Shown here: positions 32,836-43,930 of the stretch, in pieces
Position numbering within the stretch: the first letter of the stretch is position 1
How the letters are laid out: each line of letters opens with the position of its first letter
NCBI GenBank assembly: GCA_963575745.1
Contig: CAUYUJ010022519.1
Location: 42,501 to 106,500 of the forward strand
Direction: 5' to 3'
Length of the DNA: 64,000 nucleotides
DNA from: Prorocentrum cordatum
Taxonomy: Eukaryota > Sar > Dinophyceae > Prorocentrales > Prorocentraceae
Translations under genes and position numbers: made by a program
The notes under the pieces: generated by a model
What the model was told of the DNA's origin: nothing
What the model saw: only the letters and a program-made list of their open reading frames with translations
Databases searched by the model: none

Positions 32836-33280
32836 GGCCTTGGGGGTCTGGGGAGGAGGACAAACAGCAGATGGACCATATGGCCGCGTCTGGTTCTTAG
32901 CGTTGCAAACTTGCGGCCGTCGCACACCCTTGCTGGCGGGCATGTTGTGTGACCCCTCTTGGGAGCCTTCGGGGGGAGCCCTCGGGAGCCCAACGGGGTT
33001 GGTGTGACCCGTGTTGGCCTCGTGACCCAACGGGGCTGTATGATCCCGTGCTGGCCATGCCCGCCGCTCCAGTACAGAGCCCGTGTGACGCGAACAGAAT
33101 GGGCGGCGCCATGTATTCGAACGTACGCACTTGAGGAGGACTCCGAATCCCCCCCCGCCCCCGAAATCAATGTCGATTCCAATCTGATTGATGAGTTGCC
33201 CTCAATATGAATTTGGAGGGTCTGGGGGAGCATCTTCGCCGCTGGGTTCGAACTCACTGTCTGTGCACGGGAGGACGAGG
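32836..33280. other. Unassigned sequence
   Basis: Includes short repeated words GTGACCC...CAACGGGG around 32950-33040. No gene recognised. Confidence 0.4.
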
Positions 33281-33528
33281 AGGACAAGGATGTGGAGGAC
33301 AAGGAGGGGAAGGAGGAGGAGGACGACGACGACGAAGACGAGGCCGAGGACGACGACGACGATGATGAAGAGGGAATGCAGATTAAGATGACGATGAAGA
33401 TGAAGATGAATATGACTATGAGAACGAAGATGCTGATGAATACGAAGATGAAGACGAATCTGAAGATGGAGATGAAGATGAAAATGAAGATGGAGATGCT
33501 GGTGACGGTGATAATGACGGGTATGATC

Positions 33529-33597
<69 letters not shown>

Positions 33598-34043
33598 CGG
33601 ATGATGATGATGATAATGGTGCTGATGATGATGGTGAGAATGATGATGATGTTGAAGACGATGATGACGACGACGATGATGCCGATTGCGAGGAAGATGA
33701 TGATGATGATGAGATGATGAGGATGATAATGATGATCATGGCGGTGGTGATGATGATAATGGTGGTGATGATGATGACGGTGATGATGATGGTGATGTGA
33801 TGGAAATGATGATGGTCATGTTGCTCATGGTTATGATGATGGTAGTGTTGATGATCATGATGATGATGACGATGATGGTGATCATGATGGTGACGGTTAT
33901 GATGAAGACGATGACGACGATGACGATGATGGTGACGGTGATGATGAAGATGATGACCACAATGGCGATGACAATGATGATGATGGTAGTGGTGGTGATG
34001 ATGACGAGTATGATAAATGTGTGATGATGATAATGATGATAAT

Positions 34044-34084
<41 letters not shown>

Positions 34085-34108
34085 TGATGCTGATGCTGAT
34101 GCTGATGC

Positions 34109-34205
<97 letters not shown>

Positions 34206-34480
34206 ACTCGCCCCGAAGCGTTGTGGACCCAAAACCGAGCACAACGCGCCAGAGACTATGCAGCCACCCGTTCACGGCCACCAAAACCCAGAAGCTTGCT
34301 GGCCAAAACGTTCGGGCGAAAACTGGCGGCCCATCCCTCCTGATCCCAGCGGATGAGCCCGCCCTTCGACGACGACAACGACGACGACGACGACGACGGC
34401 GGCGACGACGACAACGACAACGAAGAAGAAGAGAAGAAGAAGAGCAGCAGCAGAAAACGCAGTAGCAGCACGAGGACGAC
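33281..34480. repeat. GAT/GAC/GAA triplet array
   Basis: Mixed GAC, GAA and GAT triplets progress to perfect GAT runs (33525-33600, 34105-34203). A short complex island at 34204-34350 precedes a GAC array (34355-34420). Poly-Asp, poly-Met and poly-His frames result; none is treated as a gene. Confidence 0.92.
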
Positions 34481-34499
34481 AACGCCGAGGGGGAGGGGA

Positions 34500-34926
34500 G
34501 AGGATGCCCGGGGGAGCCAGAGCCGAGGGAGCGAAACTGGGGACGGCGGGGCTGAGCCGAAGAGCGCCCGGGCGGGGAGGAGGGCCGCCCCGAGCCGCAC
34601 GGGGAGGCAGGGCGAGGCCGCGGGGGCAGCGCTTCTGCCGGGGGCCCTGCGTCTCAAACTGCTGGCGCCGTCCGCGCCCGGGCACGGCCGCCTCTGGAAA
34701 AATGCGGCCGCCCTCGGGGGCTGCCGCCCAGCCGCGGCCGAGCCCGCGGCCGAGGGCGGCTGGGCCGTCGAGGCGGGCAACATGGCCAGCGTCGGCCATG
34801 GTCGCAGTCTCCGAGGGCAGCCGTCGTCGCGGGCCCCAGCCGCTGAGAGAGAGCCCGCCCGGGGGCGCCACCTTGGGCGGCAACTCATGGCAGCCTCCCA
34901 TGCCATCTTGCTAGATCTTGCGAGTT
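34500..34926. other. Unassigned GC-rich sequence
   Basis: All reading frames on both strands are open for long distances, which here reflects GC richness. No motif recognised. Confidence 0.35.
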
Positions 34927-35100
34927 GATGCTGGCCGGCGCTAAACGATGGCAATCGACGCCACAATCGACAAGAATCGACGCTACATCGACGCCTATCG
35001 ACGCTACTGCAGCAATGTCTCATCAACTACCAGACGCTGGCGCACGCCAACGCACTCTGGAGACGGAGTTACGAGGACATGCGAGGCTCCCATGATTTGC
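34927..35100 (+). repeat. CGGCGCTAAACGA repeat, copy 2
   Basis: Longer partner of 21040-21165 with at least five ATCGACGC words and the same end, GAGGCTCCCATGATTTGC. Confidence 0.6.
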
Positions 35101-35326
35101 CACCGAACGCAACCCATCACAGGCTGGACGGCGGCGCCGCCAGCGCTGCGACGGCGGCCTTGGCGACCGCGGCGTCCTTCCCCCCATGGGCGCCACGGCT
35201 TTGCGCTTGGGCGTGCGCTCTCGCTCTCGCTCCCGCCCGCGCTCTCCCCCCAAGATCATGTATCAGTCACCGCTCCAGAAGGCCTCATGGAGTCCTCAAG
35301 ACGTTTTTCCCACAGAACTGGAAGCT

Positions 35327-35548
35327 CTACGGCCAGGAAGTTTTGCTTGGCGTGTCGCCCTGGCGGCCCCAGCGACACGCTATGCCTGCCCTGCGAGCGG
35401 ACAGCATGACGCTCCGCTCCGCGGGGCGCAAGGCTCGAAAAGGCTCGGGACGATGAAACCTGGGGACCGGGGAGTGGATAGCGTGTCGCGACGAAGCGTG
35501 GTGGGCCAGAACCCGCGGAGCGACACGCTATCCAAAAGTTCCCGATCG
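35327..35548 (+). repeat. Double-hairpin interspersed repeat, copy 3 (best preserved)
   Basis: First hairpin: GCGTGTCGC...GCGACACGC around GCGGCCCC. Second hairpin: GGATAGCGTGTCGC (35476-35489) and its exact complement GCGACACGCTATCC (35520-35533), a perfect 14-bp stem with a 30-nt loop. Confidence 0.85.
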
Positions 35549-37027
35549 CAAGTGCTCTAAGAAGCCAACTCCCCCTCCATCTTCTCTCTTCCGGGCGCTC
35601 CCGGGCGCTTCCAGGGCTCGTCGCGGGACTTGTCCAAAGCCCCTGGAGCGTGGTTGGAGATCCACACGCCAACGTGATCTAAGATGACTGCCAAGTAGCC
35701 TTCCTGGGGCTCTCTTGGGGTCCGCTTGGGCCCCTGGGGGTCAGCCGAGAAGCCAAAATCATAGGAAAACCATGCGCTTGTGTTTTTCAAGCTTTATATG
35801 TTGTTCTATTATGAGCCTTATTCCCTGTTCCCGTCCTGTCATGCCCTGCCGCTACACCGTCCTGGTCCGTCTCCTCCTTTGCCTCCTCTTCTGATGTCGC
35901 TGCTCCCTCGCCCCCATTCCTGGTAACCTTGGTCTCCCCTCCCTTGAGGATCACGTCCGCCCTCCGTGAAGACTCTCCGACGCGCTTGGCAAAACGAGAC
36001 CCTCTTCCGAGCGGCTTGCAGGGTCTGTTGTGGGAATGCTAGCGGCCGCTTGGAATACCCTCTGTTCGGATCTTGGGGGGCCATGCAGGGGACTCGGGGG
36101 TCGCGACGGATCCTGCCGCAGGCGTCTCAGGGGAGGTCCTCTGTCCATTTAGGGACTTGGTCATTGGGCCTGCCTAGGGCTGCGTGAGAGCTCTCCGAGA
36201 ATTCTTCGAGAAACCCCATTGTGGATGATCTCGGACACAGCCCTCCAGGAACACTGAAAAGTCGGAGCGGCGTACTACTCTTTAAGCGCTGTACAGACTA
36301 GGGGAACGAGGCATTGAGCGGACTCCCCTTGGGAGCGAAAGCTAGTATCGGGGCTGAGCCAGCCAACAGGGATGAGTCGCTCGAATCAGGCTTGAAAACG
36401 AGCCAAGGGGAAGGCCCACGAGTACGAAACGCGCTGCCCCCGAGGGAGCTTATGCGCCCTCCCTTCCCAAACGGTGAACACTCCAGACCTGGATCCGAGA
36501 AACGGCACCGAATCGTCAAGCCAAGAGGGAAGAACGAGAGACGGGGAGAGCAAGAGGCCAGCAATGAGAGGAGAAGCAGTTAGACAAAGACCCGGGGTTA
36601 CGACGAAGTCCGTTCTCTAGTCTCGAGGAGTTCCTGGGAGCTTGTGTTACGACGAATTTCGTTCACTTTCTCAAGATACCGCCAGGGCCAGGTTACGATG
36701 AGTTCTGGATGATTCCGACTCGTCGAACCCTTCACTTCAGGAGTTCAAACACTGAACAACGCCCAACAGCATGACTGAGGGAGAAAAGTGTCTGGCAGGT
36801 TGTAAACATATGTTCAGCGGCATCGGCCTCAACTGGCTCTCACTCCTAGCACTAGCCATCATTGCATTGCACGACAGGACCCTAGCGTCCCCTCCGCAAC
36901 GCTGCTAATACCTGGCCATCACTTCAACGTGACAGCATCATGGTTACGATCACAACCATCATCATGACAATGACGCCCATCAGCATGGACACCACCACGA
37001 CCCCCATCACCGTCAGAAAACCATCTT
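35549..37027. other. Unassigned sequence
   Basis: About 1.5 kb. GTTACGACGAA..GTTCTC words repeat at 36598 and 36649. 36940-37010 is a degenerate ATC/ATG triplet stretch. No domain, RNA gene or splice-leader copy found. Confidence 0.4.
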
Positions 37028-37340
37028 GGACGGCCTGGATCGACCTGTGGCTCTCTTGGACCATCTTGCGGACCATCTTGGGGCCGCCCGTGCCGCACGG
37101 AAGCGCGTCTGCCGAAATGGGGCCGTCTTCCGCTGGCTTCCGCCGGCGTTCGCCGCGTGGCCGGGACCATGTCCCCGGGGGTACCCCCCCAGACCCCCCC
37201 AGGGGAACACACAACAGGAACCCCTCCGCAATGTCGGGGAACAAATGTCGTCTTCCGCCGGCTTCCGCCGGCCTGCCGCAGGCGACCGCCGGCGGAGGCG
37301 GCCTCGTTTTACTTCCGCCGCGCTCCGCCACCCTTTCGTC
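37028..37340 (+). repeat. Tail module of the G-rich minisatellite family, copy 2
   Basis: CTTGGACGGCCTGGATCGAC through CCATCTTGCGGACCATCTTG, GCCGCCCGTGCCGCACGGAAGC and CCCAGACCCCCCCAGGGGAA...TGTCGGGGAACAA. TTCCGCCGGCTTCCGCCGGC is repeated twice. No upstream minisatellite is attached here. Confidence 0.8.
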
Positions 37341-37639
37341 GCCTTCCGCCGAGGAAGAGACGCCAAGTCCTTCGATCCTCGAAGGCGAGGCCCACTTTGG
37401 AACGCCCTAAATCGAGACATCGTGTCGATGGTCGCGCAAACAGTTTCCTTGGAATGTCTGGGGAGGGGAGCCTGGAGAAACGCACGCCTGAGCTTAGCCA
37501 CCACCGCGCCTGCGCGACAGCAGAACGTCAGAGTTCTGGCGTGTTCTCTGGCAGAGCTTCTGCAGCTTTGTAGGGCCGACCCCGCCTCTGGGCGAGGGAC
37601 CTCGAAAATCGCCCACCCGGCTTTGATCTACGCCTCCCT

Positions 37640-38110
37640 TTTCGGCCCGTGGGTGGCTACAAGGCGGCCCAAAATCCCTCCAGAACAGCCGCAGCATGCT
37701 GGAGCACCGAGCCCCAAAACAGCAAAACGGACCTCCCGAGGCTCCAAGAGGCCCCAGTGATGCCCCCAAAGGCCCCAAGAGTCCCCCAAGAGGTGCCAAG
37801 GGCCCAAGGAGGCCTCCCGCGAGACCCTGGGAGGCTGAGACCATAGAAAAACGGTATGCTTTTATTTCCAAGGCCGTCCACCTTCAGATCGCTTGGGGAA
37901 AGCTCCGGAGCCCCAAGAAGCCCAACCTGAGGCCGAAGAGCCCAAGACGACTAAAGAATCTGCCAAGACGGCACAGGAGGGCCTCAAGATGGCCCCAAGA
38001 CCCGCCCAGGCGTTCCCAAAATGCTTCAATCGAGCCTCTGTGGGAGAGCTCGGTAGAACCATCGCTTAAACAGCTCCGAGACTCGGCGGGCCCCCAAGAA
38101 GGCTCCATGA
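37640..38110 (-). repeat. CCCCAAGAGGCCCC minisatellite, inverted orientation
   Basis: Same unit type as 25150-25660 but on the other strand; an AT-richer segment at about 37830-37880 splits it. Not coding. Confidence 0.7.
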
Positions 38111-38943
38111 GAAAGGACGAGAGGAAAGCGAGGCTGCAGACAAGGAGGGGGGTGTTCCAGACCCGCGCCAGTTCAGGCGGGGCACTGAGCTGGAGCAGGT
38201 CTCAAACTACATCTCTCTCCTGCCGCGCTGCTGCGCTGGCGTGGTGGCGAGGTTTGCTGTAGGCAGCTGGATACGCAGGCGGGGCATACGGAGGCCACGC
38301 GTTAGATGAGCGCGCTGCGGGAGGGAAGCTGGTGGCCTGGAGGCCAGCGCTGCGAGCGTGTCCGGACACACGTTCGTTTTCAGCTCCCGCATAGGCCAGC
38401 CAGGCTGACCGTTTCCGGTATTTCGCGTCAGCCAACTCCAGGCCCGCGCGGGCGACACCCCTTCGCCGTCCCCCGGGGGCTCCCTCCTCGTCGGGCTTGA
38501 CGCCGGACACCCCGACAGCGCCGATGATCCGACCGCTGGCGGGGTCCTCAAGGCGGCGGGCGGGGGAGGGGGCCAGGCTCGCAGGCCAGGAAACGGGAAG
38601 CAGGATCTGGATGGGCTTCACGGACCAAGGGTTGCGCGCAACGGGCGCCGCAAAGGAGGAAGCTCCGATTTGGGAATACGCACACTGCATCTTAATGCTA
38701 CACGGGGACGGGGACCATGCGGTGAAGTGCAAGGCCCATGGGAGGAGGGCATGGAGCAGCGGGAGAAACAGCGGCAACAGCAGCAGGACTGAAAGCAGAG
38801 GAGACGGAAGCGGACGACGCGCCACGCGTTTCGTGGGGTGCTGGCGGGACTGGACAGACCTGCGTGCACGAGCGGTCGCTGGCGCGAAGCCACGCGCCAC
38901 CCCCAAGCAACCCAACACCTACGGAACTTGCCAGCGGTGTCAC
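38111..38943. other. Unassigned GC-rich sequence
   Basis: Open frames on both strands (for example minus 38202-38918) mutually overlap. One minus frame has protein-like composition, but no domain is recognised. Confidence 0.35.
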
Positions 38944-39895
38944 AAATGTCTCTCCTCCTCCTCCTCCTCCTCCTCCTCCTCCTCCTCCTCCTCCTCCTCC
39001 TCTTCCTGCTCCTCCTCCTCCTCCTCCTCCTCCTCCTCCTCCTCCTCCTCCTGCTCCTCCCTCCTCCTCCTCCTCCTCCTCCTCTCCTCCTCCTCCTCCT
39101 CCTCCTCCTCCTCCTCCTCCTCCTCTTCCTTTTCCTCCTCCTGCTCCTCCTCCTCCTCCTCCTTCTCTCCTCCTCCTCCTCCTCCTCCTCCTCCTCCTCC
39201 TCCTCCTCCTCCTCCTCCTCCTCCTCCTTCTCCTCCTCCTCCTCCTGCCCCTCCTCCTCCCCCTCCTCCTCTCCTCCTCCTCTTCCTTTTCCTCCTCCTG
39301 CTGCTCCTCCTCCTCTCCTCCTCCTCCCTCCTCTCCTCCTCCTCGGCCTCTCTCCGCCTCCTCCTCCTCCTCCTCCTCGTCCTCGTCCTCGTCCTCCTCC
39401 TCCTCCTCCTCCTCCTCCTCCTCCTCCTCCTCCTCCTCCTCCTCCTCCTGCTCCTCCTCCTGCCCCTCTCCTCCGCCTCCTCCTTTTCCTCCTCCTCGTC
39501 CTGCTCCTCGTCCTCCTCCTCTTCCTCCCTCCTCCTCCACATCCTCATCCTTCTCCTCCTCCTCCTCCTCCTCCTCCTCCTCCTCCTTCTCCTCCTCCTG
39601 TTCCTCCTCCTTCTCCTCCTCCTCCTCCTCATCATCATCATCCTCCTCCTCCTCCTCCTCCTCCTCCTCCTCCTCCTCCTCCTCCTCCTCCTCCTCCTCC
39701 TGCTCCTCCTCCTCCTCCTCCTCCTCCTCCTCCTTCCTCCTCCTCCTCCTCCTCCTCCTCCTCCTCCTCCTCCTCCTCCGTCTCCTCCCCCCCCTCCTCC
39801 TCTGACTCCTTCTTCTCCTCATCCTCCTTCTCATACGTCTCATCCTCTTCCGCCTTTTCCTCTTCATCCTCTTCCTCAATCCTTCTTCCTGATAA
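38944..39895. repeat. (CCT)n microsatellite, about 950 bp
   Basis: CCT units with occasional TTCCT, CGTCCT and ATC interruptions. One strand is almost pure pyrimidine. It produces 350-480-codon repeat frames in four registers. Confidence 0.97.
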
Positions 39896-40084
39896 ACCAC
39901 TATTCTGTGTCGCATCCACAAGCGCGTCTATAGGTCGATCCAAGCGTTTCGCCTGAGACTTCCGGAGATTCTGTGCAGTTGCAAATATAGAGGGGACGGG
40001 TTAAAATGGTGCTCTCGAGCGCACATACTCGTCGCCAAATTTCCCAAACAGTGATTGCACTTACGGTTTGTTACTTCGGTTCTA

Positions 40085-40370
40085 AGGGCGGTTATGTTAT
40101 CGCCATCGCCACCCCGTCGCCGCCTCGTCGCCGTCCGACGTCTGGGCCTGTCTGGCGGTCTGGCGGCTACGTTGTCGCCGTCGCCGCCCCGTCGCCGCCT
40201 CGTCGCCGCCCATCGTCTGGGCCTGTCTGGCGGTGTGGCGGCTATGTTGTCGCCGTCGCCGCCCCGTCGCCGCCTCGTCGCTGCCCGTCGTCTGGGCCTG
40301 CCTGGCGGTCTGGCGGTTATGTTGTCGCCGTCGCCGCCCCGTCCCGTCGCCGCCGCCCCGCTGCACAACA
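40085..40370 (+). repeat. 75-bp tandem repeat, 3-4 units
   Basis: TCTGGGCCTGTCTGGCGG recurs at 40141, 40216 and 40291. Each unit also has GTCGCCGTCGCCGCCCCGTC and a GCGGCTATGTT word. Confidence 0.9.
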
Positions 40371-40839
40371 TTAAGATCTCTTTTCTTAAAAACTACTGGA
40401 ATTTACCCCCCCAAGAACAATTTAACCGCCTCATTTTTTCGTAGTGTAAATTACATGTGTTTCTGCCCCATTGTCCATCCGAGCTACGAATCCATATCAT
40501 CCCAGCCAAGCCGGTATGGACATTCCCCTCATCTTCTGCATGAAACACTATGCGCGCACTCGTTGATCAACAATCATAAAAGTCATCAGATGTCAAAGCA
40601 CCATTGCAAAACAAATGACGAAATGCACACGCGCGCGTCGTGGCGCGCGCACGCCGAAATCTCTCAACCGGATATTGCCACGAACCCCGACCTTGGAGGA
40701 CAAGTGGGTGTGACTTGCTAGGAGAAAGGCGCATAATGCTGATTCCTGCGCTGTCTGTTTGCATTATGCTGGCTCCCGCGCTGTCCGTTTGATGCTGTGC
40801 CACTTTGTCGGGGCGCCTCCGACCATCGTGGAGCCCTGC
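40371..40839. other. Unassigned sequence
   Basis: AT-richer than average. GCATAATGCTG.TTCC.GCGCTGTC occurs twice in tandem at 40731-40790. No gene recognised. Confidence 0.4.
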
Positions 40840-41160
40840 TGTTGGGCAGTTAAGAAAGTCTTGGGGCCCTCGTGGGGACCTTTGGGGGCTTCCTGGGGTC
40901 CTCTTGGAGGCTTCTTGGGGCCTCCTGGGAGCCTTTTGGGGCCTCCTGGGTTTTTTTCCTGGGGCAGAGAGCCCAAAATGTCGGTCTCTGCCACCCCTTT
41001 TGGGCCCCTCTTGTGGGCGTTCCTGAGGTCTTCCAGAGCCGTCTTGGAAGCCTTTTCGGCCGTTTTGGGGGCGTCCTGGGCCGTCTGAGCGCTCTCTTGG
41101 GGGCCTCCTGGGGGCCTCTGGGGCCGTCTTGGTGGGATCTTTCGGGAATTTGGGGCCGTC
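40840..41160 (+). repeat. G-rich minisatellite, part upstream of the retrogene insertion
   Basis: Units such as GGGGCCTCCTGGGAGCC. It ends in ATCTTTCGGGAATTTGGGGC and continues, after the inserted gene copy, at 43211. Rejoined, it follows the same course as 45040-45107. Confidence 0.8.
41141..41159 (+). other. Target-site duplication, left copy
   Basis: TTCGGGAATTTGGGGCCGT; matches 43204-43222 at 17 of 19 positions, the last 12 without mismatch. Confidence 0.85.
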
Positions 41161-41849
41161 TTTTTTTATCAGTTCTAGTGCGAAGTCCAGTGACGGCCAC
41201 TCAATGGCTGGAAGATGTAGTACGAAGTCATCTTCCCGCATGCTCAGTATGGTCACGCAAAAATTGCCATTGCAACCGATGACACGGAGGAAGAAGCCTG
41301 GCCGCTCGATTGCCCTTCTCAGAGGGACGTATGCTTGACACAAGCCGCTGGTGGAGTCATCACGTCCCTGTGGTCGTCTTCGCCAAGCAGACCTCCCACA
41401 GCAAACCCTGCTCGCCCTAAGTTCTTCACGTAAACGTTCAAATACTGGAGGCCAGTGTCCGTGCGTCCATGAACGACTTTCAACTGAACCGTACCAAACG
41501 CAACCCATTCCGGAGTACCGGCTACGCTTTGCGATACGTCGTAATGATATCCGCCAGCTCGCTTGGCCTCTGCCCAAGACCCTGTAACGTTCACCTCCTT
41601 GAAATACATATCCGCACAACTTCCACCCAACTGGCGCGCACTGGCCTGCACACGAAGCAATGCATCTTCGGCGCTCATGCCACGGGGAATGTTTATGAGA
41701 ACGTGTGTGCCCGGCTTCATCAAATCGAACCGCTCACCATGAACGTTTTGAAGGTGGGGGTCGCCAGTGGCAGCCGCGCCTCCCGCTCCACCTGCCATGG
41801 GAGCTGCAGGAGGAAACGTCGGATGTGGCGTCGGCCAGCCTGGAGGATA

Positions 41850-42350
41850 CGTCGGGCTGGGCGTCGGGCTCGGCGTGGGGAAGGCTGTCGGGAAGGCCGT
41901 CGGGAAAGGCGTCGGGAAAGCTGTGGGGAAGGCCGTCGGGTACGGCGTCGGAAAGGGCGTCGGGAAGGGCGTCGGGAACGCCGTCGGGTACGGCGTCGGG
42001 AAGGCTGTCGGGTACGGCGTCGGGAATGCTGTCGGGTACGGCGTCGGGAACGGCGTCGCGAATGCTGTCGGGTACGGCGTCGGGTACGGCGTCGGATACG
42101 GCGTCGGGTACGGCGTCGGGTACGGCGTCGGGTTGGGCGTCGGGTTGGGCGTCGGATTGGGCGTCGGATACGGCGTCGGGTATGGCGTCGGGTACGGCGT
42201 CGGGTTGGGCGTCGGGTTGGTCGTCGGGTACGGCGTCGGGTACGGCGTCGGGTTGGGCGTCGGGTTGGGTGTCGGATACGGCGTCGGGTACGGCGTCGGG
42301 TACGGCGTCGGGTTGGGCGTCGGGTTGGGCGTCGGGCTGGGAGTCGCAAC
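41850..42350 (-). repeat. 12-bp coding minisatellite (Pro-Thr-Pro-Tyr/Asn)
   Basis: Plus-strand units GGGTACGGCGTC and GGGTTGGGCGTC, with GGGAAGGCCGTC variants at the left, encode PTPY, PTPN and PTAF on the minus strand. The period stays a multiple of 3, unlike the noncoding arrays of this window. Confidence 0.95.
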
Positions 42351-42770
42351 GCTGCACACCTGGACGTTCGCGGCATAGTGGTAGTTGGTAGCACCACCAG
42401 TTCTCCCAGTGAAGGCCACCTGTTGGCTACCAACTGGCGATGAGAAGCTACTAATCCACGCAGTTTTGTAGTAGTAGCCGTTGTCAAAGTTCAGTATCAC
42501 ATTTGCACCGCTGCCACTGGGCGTGACCTCAATAATGACATCGTGCCAAGTGGAATCCTCGAAGAGGGGAACGTTGGTACTCCAGTGTACTGAGCCTATC
42601 TGTGAAAAAATTGTCCCGCCATTCCATCCCATCACCACGCCATGATCGTCCCCATTTGAATAGGAGTCAAAGCACACAGAGAAGCCATTCGGAGCAATAT
42701 CTTCGCCAGCTTCGTCCGTATCATAGCCGCCGTACTTCATGCACATACCGTCAGCGCCTGATCCACCGCC

Positions 42771-42773
42771 CTA
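42771..42773 (-). other. In-frame TAG stop in the lectin domain
   Basis: Codon 103: FDMY, stop, then GGGSGADG. Frame is unchanged on both sides. Confidence 0.9.
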
Positions 42774-43181
42774 ATACATGTCGAAATAGATCCGGAATCC
42801 CCCCGAGTTTGCCCACGAGTAGTACGCTCGCCCATACTGGCTTCCCGCGTTGGTCGTGACAACGATTGTGTTGCCAGAGATGTAGGAGTCGTACTGGGCG
42901 GCGAAACTGCTCGCAGCGATCGAGGTGCAGGCCCACGCAGAGGTTCGAGCTGCGGGTGGCATCGCAGAGTCACCGGTCGCATGAGCCGTGGACCCCGCAT
43001 GGAGAGAAACTGCCGCTGGCACACCGTGGGCCAGCGCCCCCACCAACCACACGATGCAGGGTGCCCTCTGGGCCGCCATCCTGCAGATCGAAGTCGGCTG
43101 CTTCCGCGAGCGCGAGAAGAGCTTGCCAGCGAAGTACCGTGTAATGTGTATGTGTACGCACAGGACCGCGATCCGAGGATG

Positions 43182-43203
43182 CTTGAGCCAAAATAGCTAC
43201 GGA
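43182..43203 (-). other. Genomic dinoSL copy at the retrogene 5' end, one mismatch
   Basis: Minus strand reads T, CCGTAGCTATTTTGGCTCAA, G. The only difference from the canonical leader is T for C at position 9. Followed by CATCC, not GT, so it is not an SL RNA gene. Confidence 0.93.
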
Positions 43204-43222
43204 TTCCGGCATTTGGGGCCGT
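43204..43222 (+). other. Target-site duplication, right copy
   Basis: TTCCGGCATTTGGGGCCGT; partner of 41141-41159. Confidence 0.85.
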
Positions 43223-43600
43223 TTTGGAGCGTCGAAAAGCCGACAGAGCGCACGCGCGAAAAATCTTCAGAAACCCAAAGAAAATCAATGAATTTTGCCT
43301 CTCGGAGCCCTCTTGGCACCCCTCTGGGAAGCCTCGCGGGGCCTCTTCGGGGCTGTCTGGGCAGTGTGGGAGCCATCTGGGATGGTCTGGTCCGGCGACT
43401 CGTGGCCCTCTTGGACCATCTTACGGACCATCTTGGGGCCGCCCGTGCCGCACGGAAGCGTGTCTGCCGAAACGGGGCCGTCTTCCGCCAGCTTCCGCCT
43501 GCGTTCGCCGCGTGGCCAGGGTGAACGCCGGCCAAGGTGAACACTAAACGGGAACCCCTCCGCAAGGTCGGGGAAAAAGGAAGCTTGGGCAATGTGCAGG
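43223..43600 (+). repeat. Minisatellite hinge and tail module, continuation after the retrogene
   Basis: Hinge TTTGGAGCGTCGAAAAGCCG...AAAAATCTTCAGAAACCCAA, a few G-rich units, then the tail module from GGCGACTCGTGGCCCTCTTG through CTAAACGGGAACCCCTCCGC. Confidence 0.85.
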
Positions 43601-43679
43601 GCTCCAGGGCCCCATCTGGGGCCATCCTAAAGGCCTCCTGGTCGTGCGTGAGAAGGTGTTGAGAGGGGGAAGTCGTGTG

Positions 43680-43930
43680 CGAACAGAGCACGTGAACATG
43701 CGAGCCACGGAATGAGCTCAGCATGGCACCACGCGAGCCACCTGTCAAATGAGGGCAATGTGAGGTGAGCTCAGCACGTGGCCATGCGAGCCACTGGGGG
43801 AGGACAGGAGGAGAGCACGTGAACATCCGAAGTGAGCTCAGAACGGCACCGTGCGAGCCACTCGTCAAATGAAGGCCTTGCGAGGTGAGCTGAGCACGTG
43901 AGCATGCGAGCCACTGGGGGGGGCAGTGGC
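43680..43930 (+). repeat. Tandem repeat of about 125 bp, 2 units
   Basis: GAGCACGTGAACAT, GCACC.CGCGAGCCAC, GTCAAATGA.GGC and GAGGTGAGCT.AGCACGTG follow in the same order twice. CACGTG and GAGCTC words are frequent. Confidence 0.75.

Larger units (their letters stand above)
41319..43079 (-). pseudogene. Secreted lectin-like / Pro-Thr linker / VWD-like protein, with one in-frame TAG
   Basis: 587 codons including the stop, starting at the ATG at 43079. A hydrophobic N-terminus (CIVWLVGALAHGVPAAVSLH) looks like a signal peptide. Residues about 50-240 resemble a concanavalin A-like lectin fold (SFAAQYDSYISGN, GGFRIYFDMY, then [26 protein letters not shown]). [11 protein letters not shown] repeat linker spans about 245-410. 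The C-terminal part (about 430-586) opens [15 protein letters not shown] and closes near GGLLGEDDH, both typical of von Willebrand D-like modules; many of that family's cysteines are absent. This suggests an extracellular or cell-surface carbohydrate-binding protein. The only defect is TAG at 42771-42773 (codon 103), inside the lectin domain. The rest is open, so the copy is recent, or the stop is an assembly error or is read through. Confidence 0.85.
41161..43203 (-). mobile_element. Retroposed SL-mRNA (processed gene copy)
   Basis: On the minus strand: dinoSL (43203-43182), 102-nt 5' leader, intronless coding region (43079-41319), about 150-nt 3' region and a 7-A tail (41167-41161, seen as T on the plus strand). 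It is flanked by a 19-bp duplication whose right copy touches the SL directly and whose left copy is one base from the A tail. These are the hallmarks of target-primed insertion of a reverse-transcribed, trans-spliced and polyadenylated mRNA. A LINE like the one at 25661-32574 is the obvious type of source enzyme (inference). Confidence 0.9.

Noticed and set aside
38497-39956. Overlapping 350-480-codon Ser/Leu/Pro or Glu/Arg frames
   Set aside because: Translations of a CCT microsatellite.
40567-41619. 350-codon minus-strand frame overlapping the retrogene 3' end
   Set aside because: It runs through minisatellite and antisense UTR in a different frame from the lectin/VWD gene and has no domain of its own.
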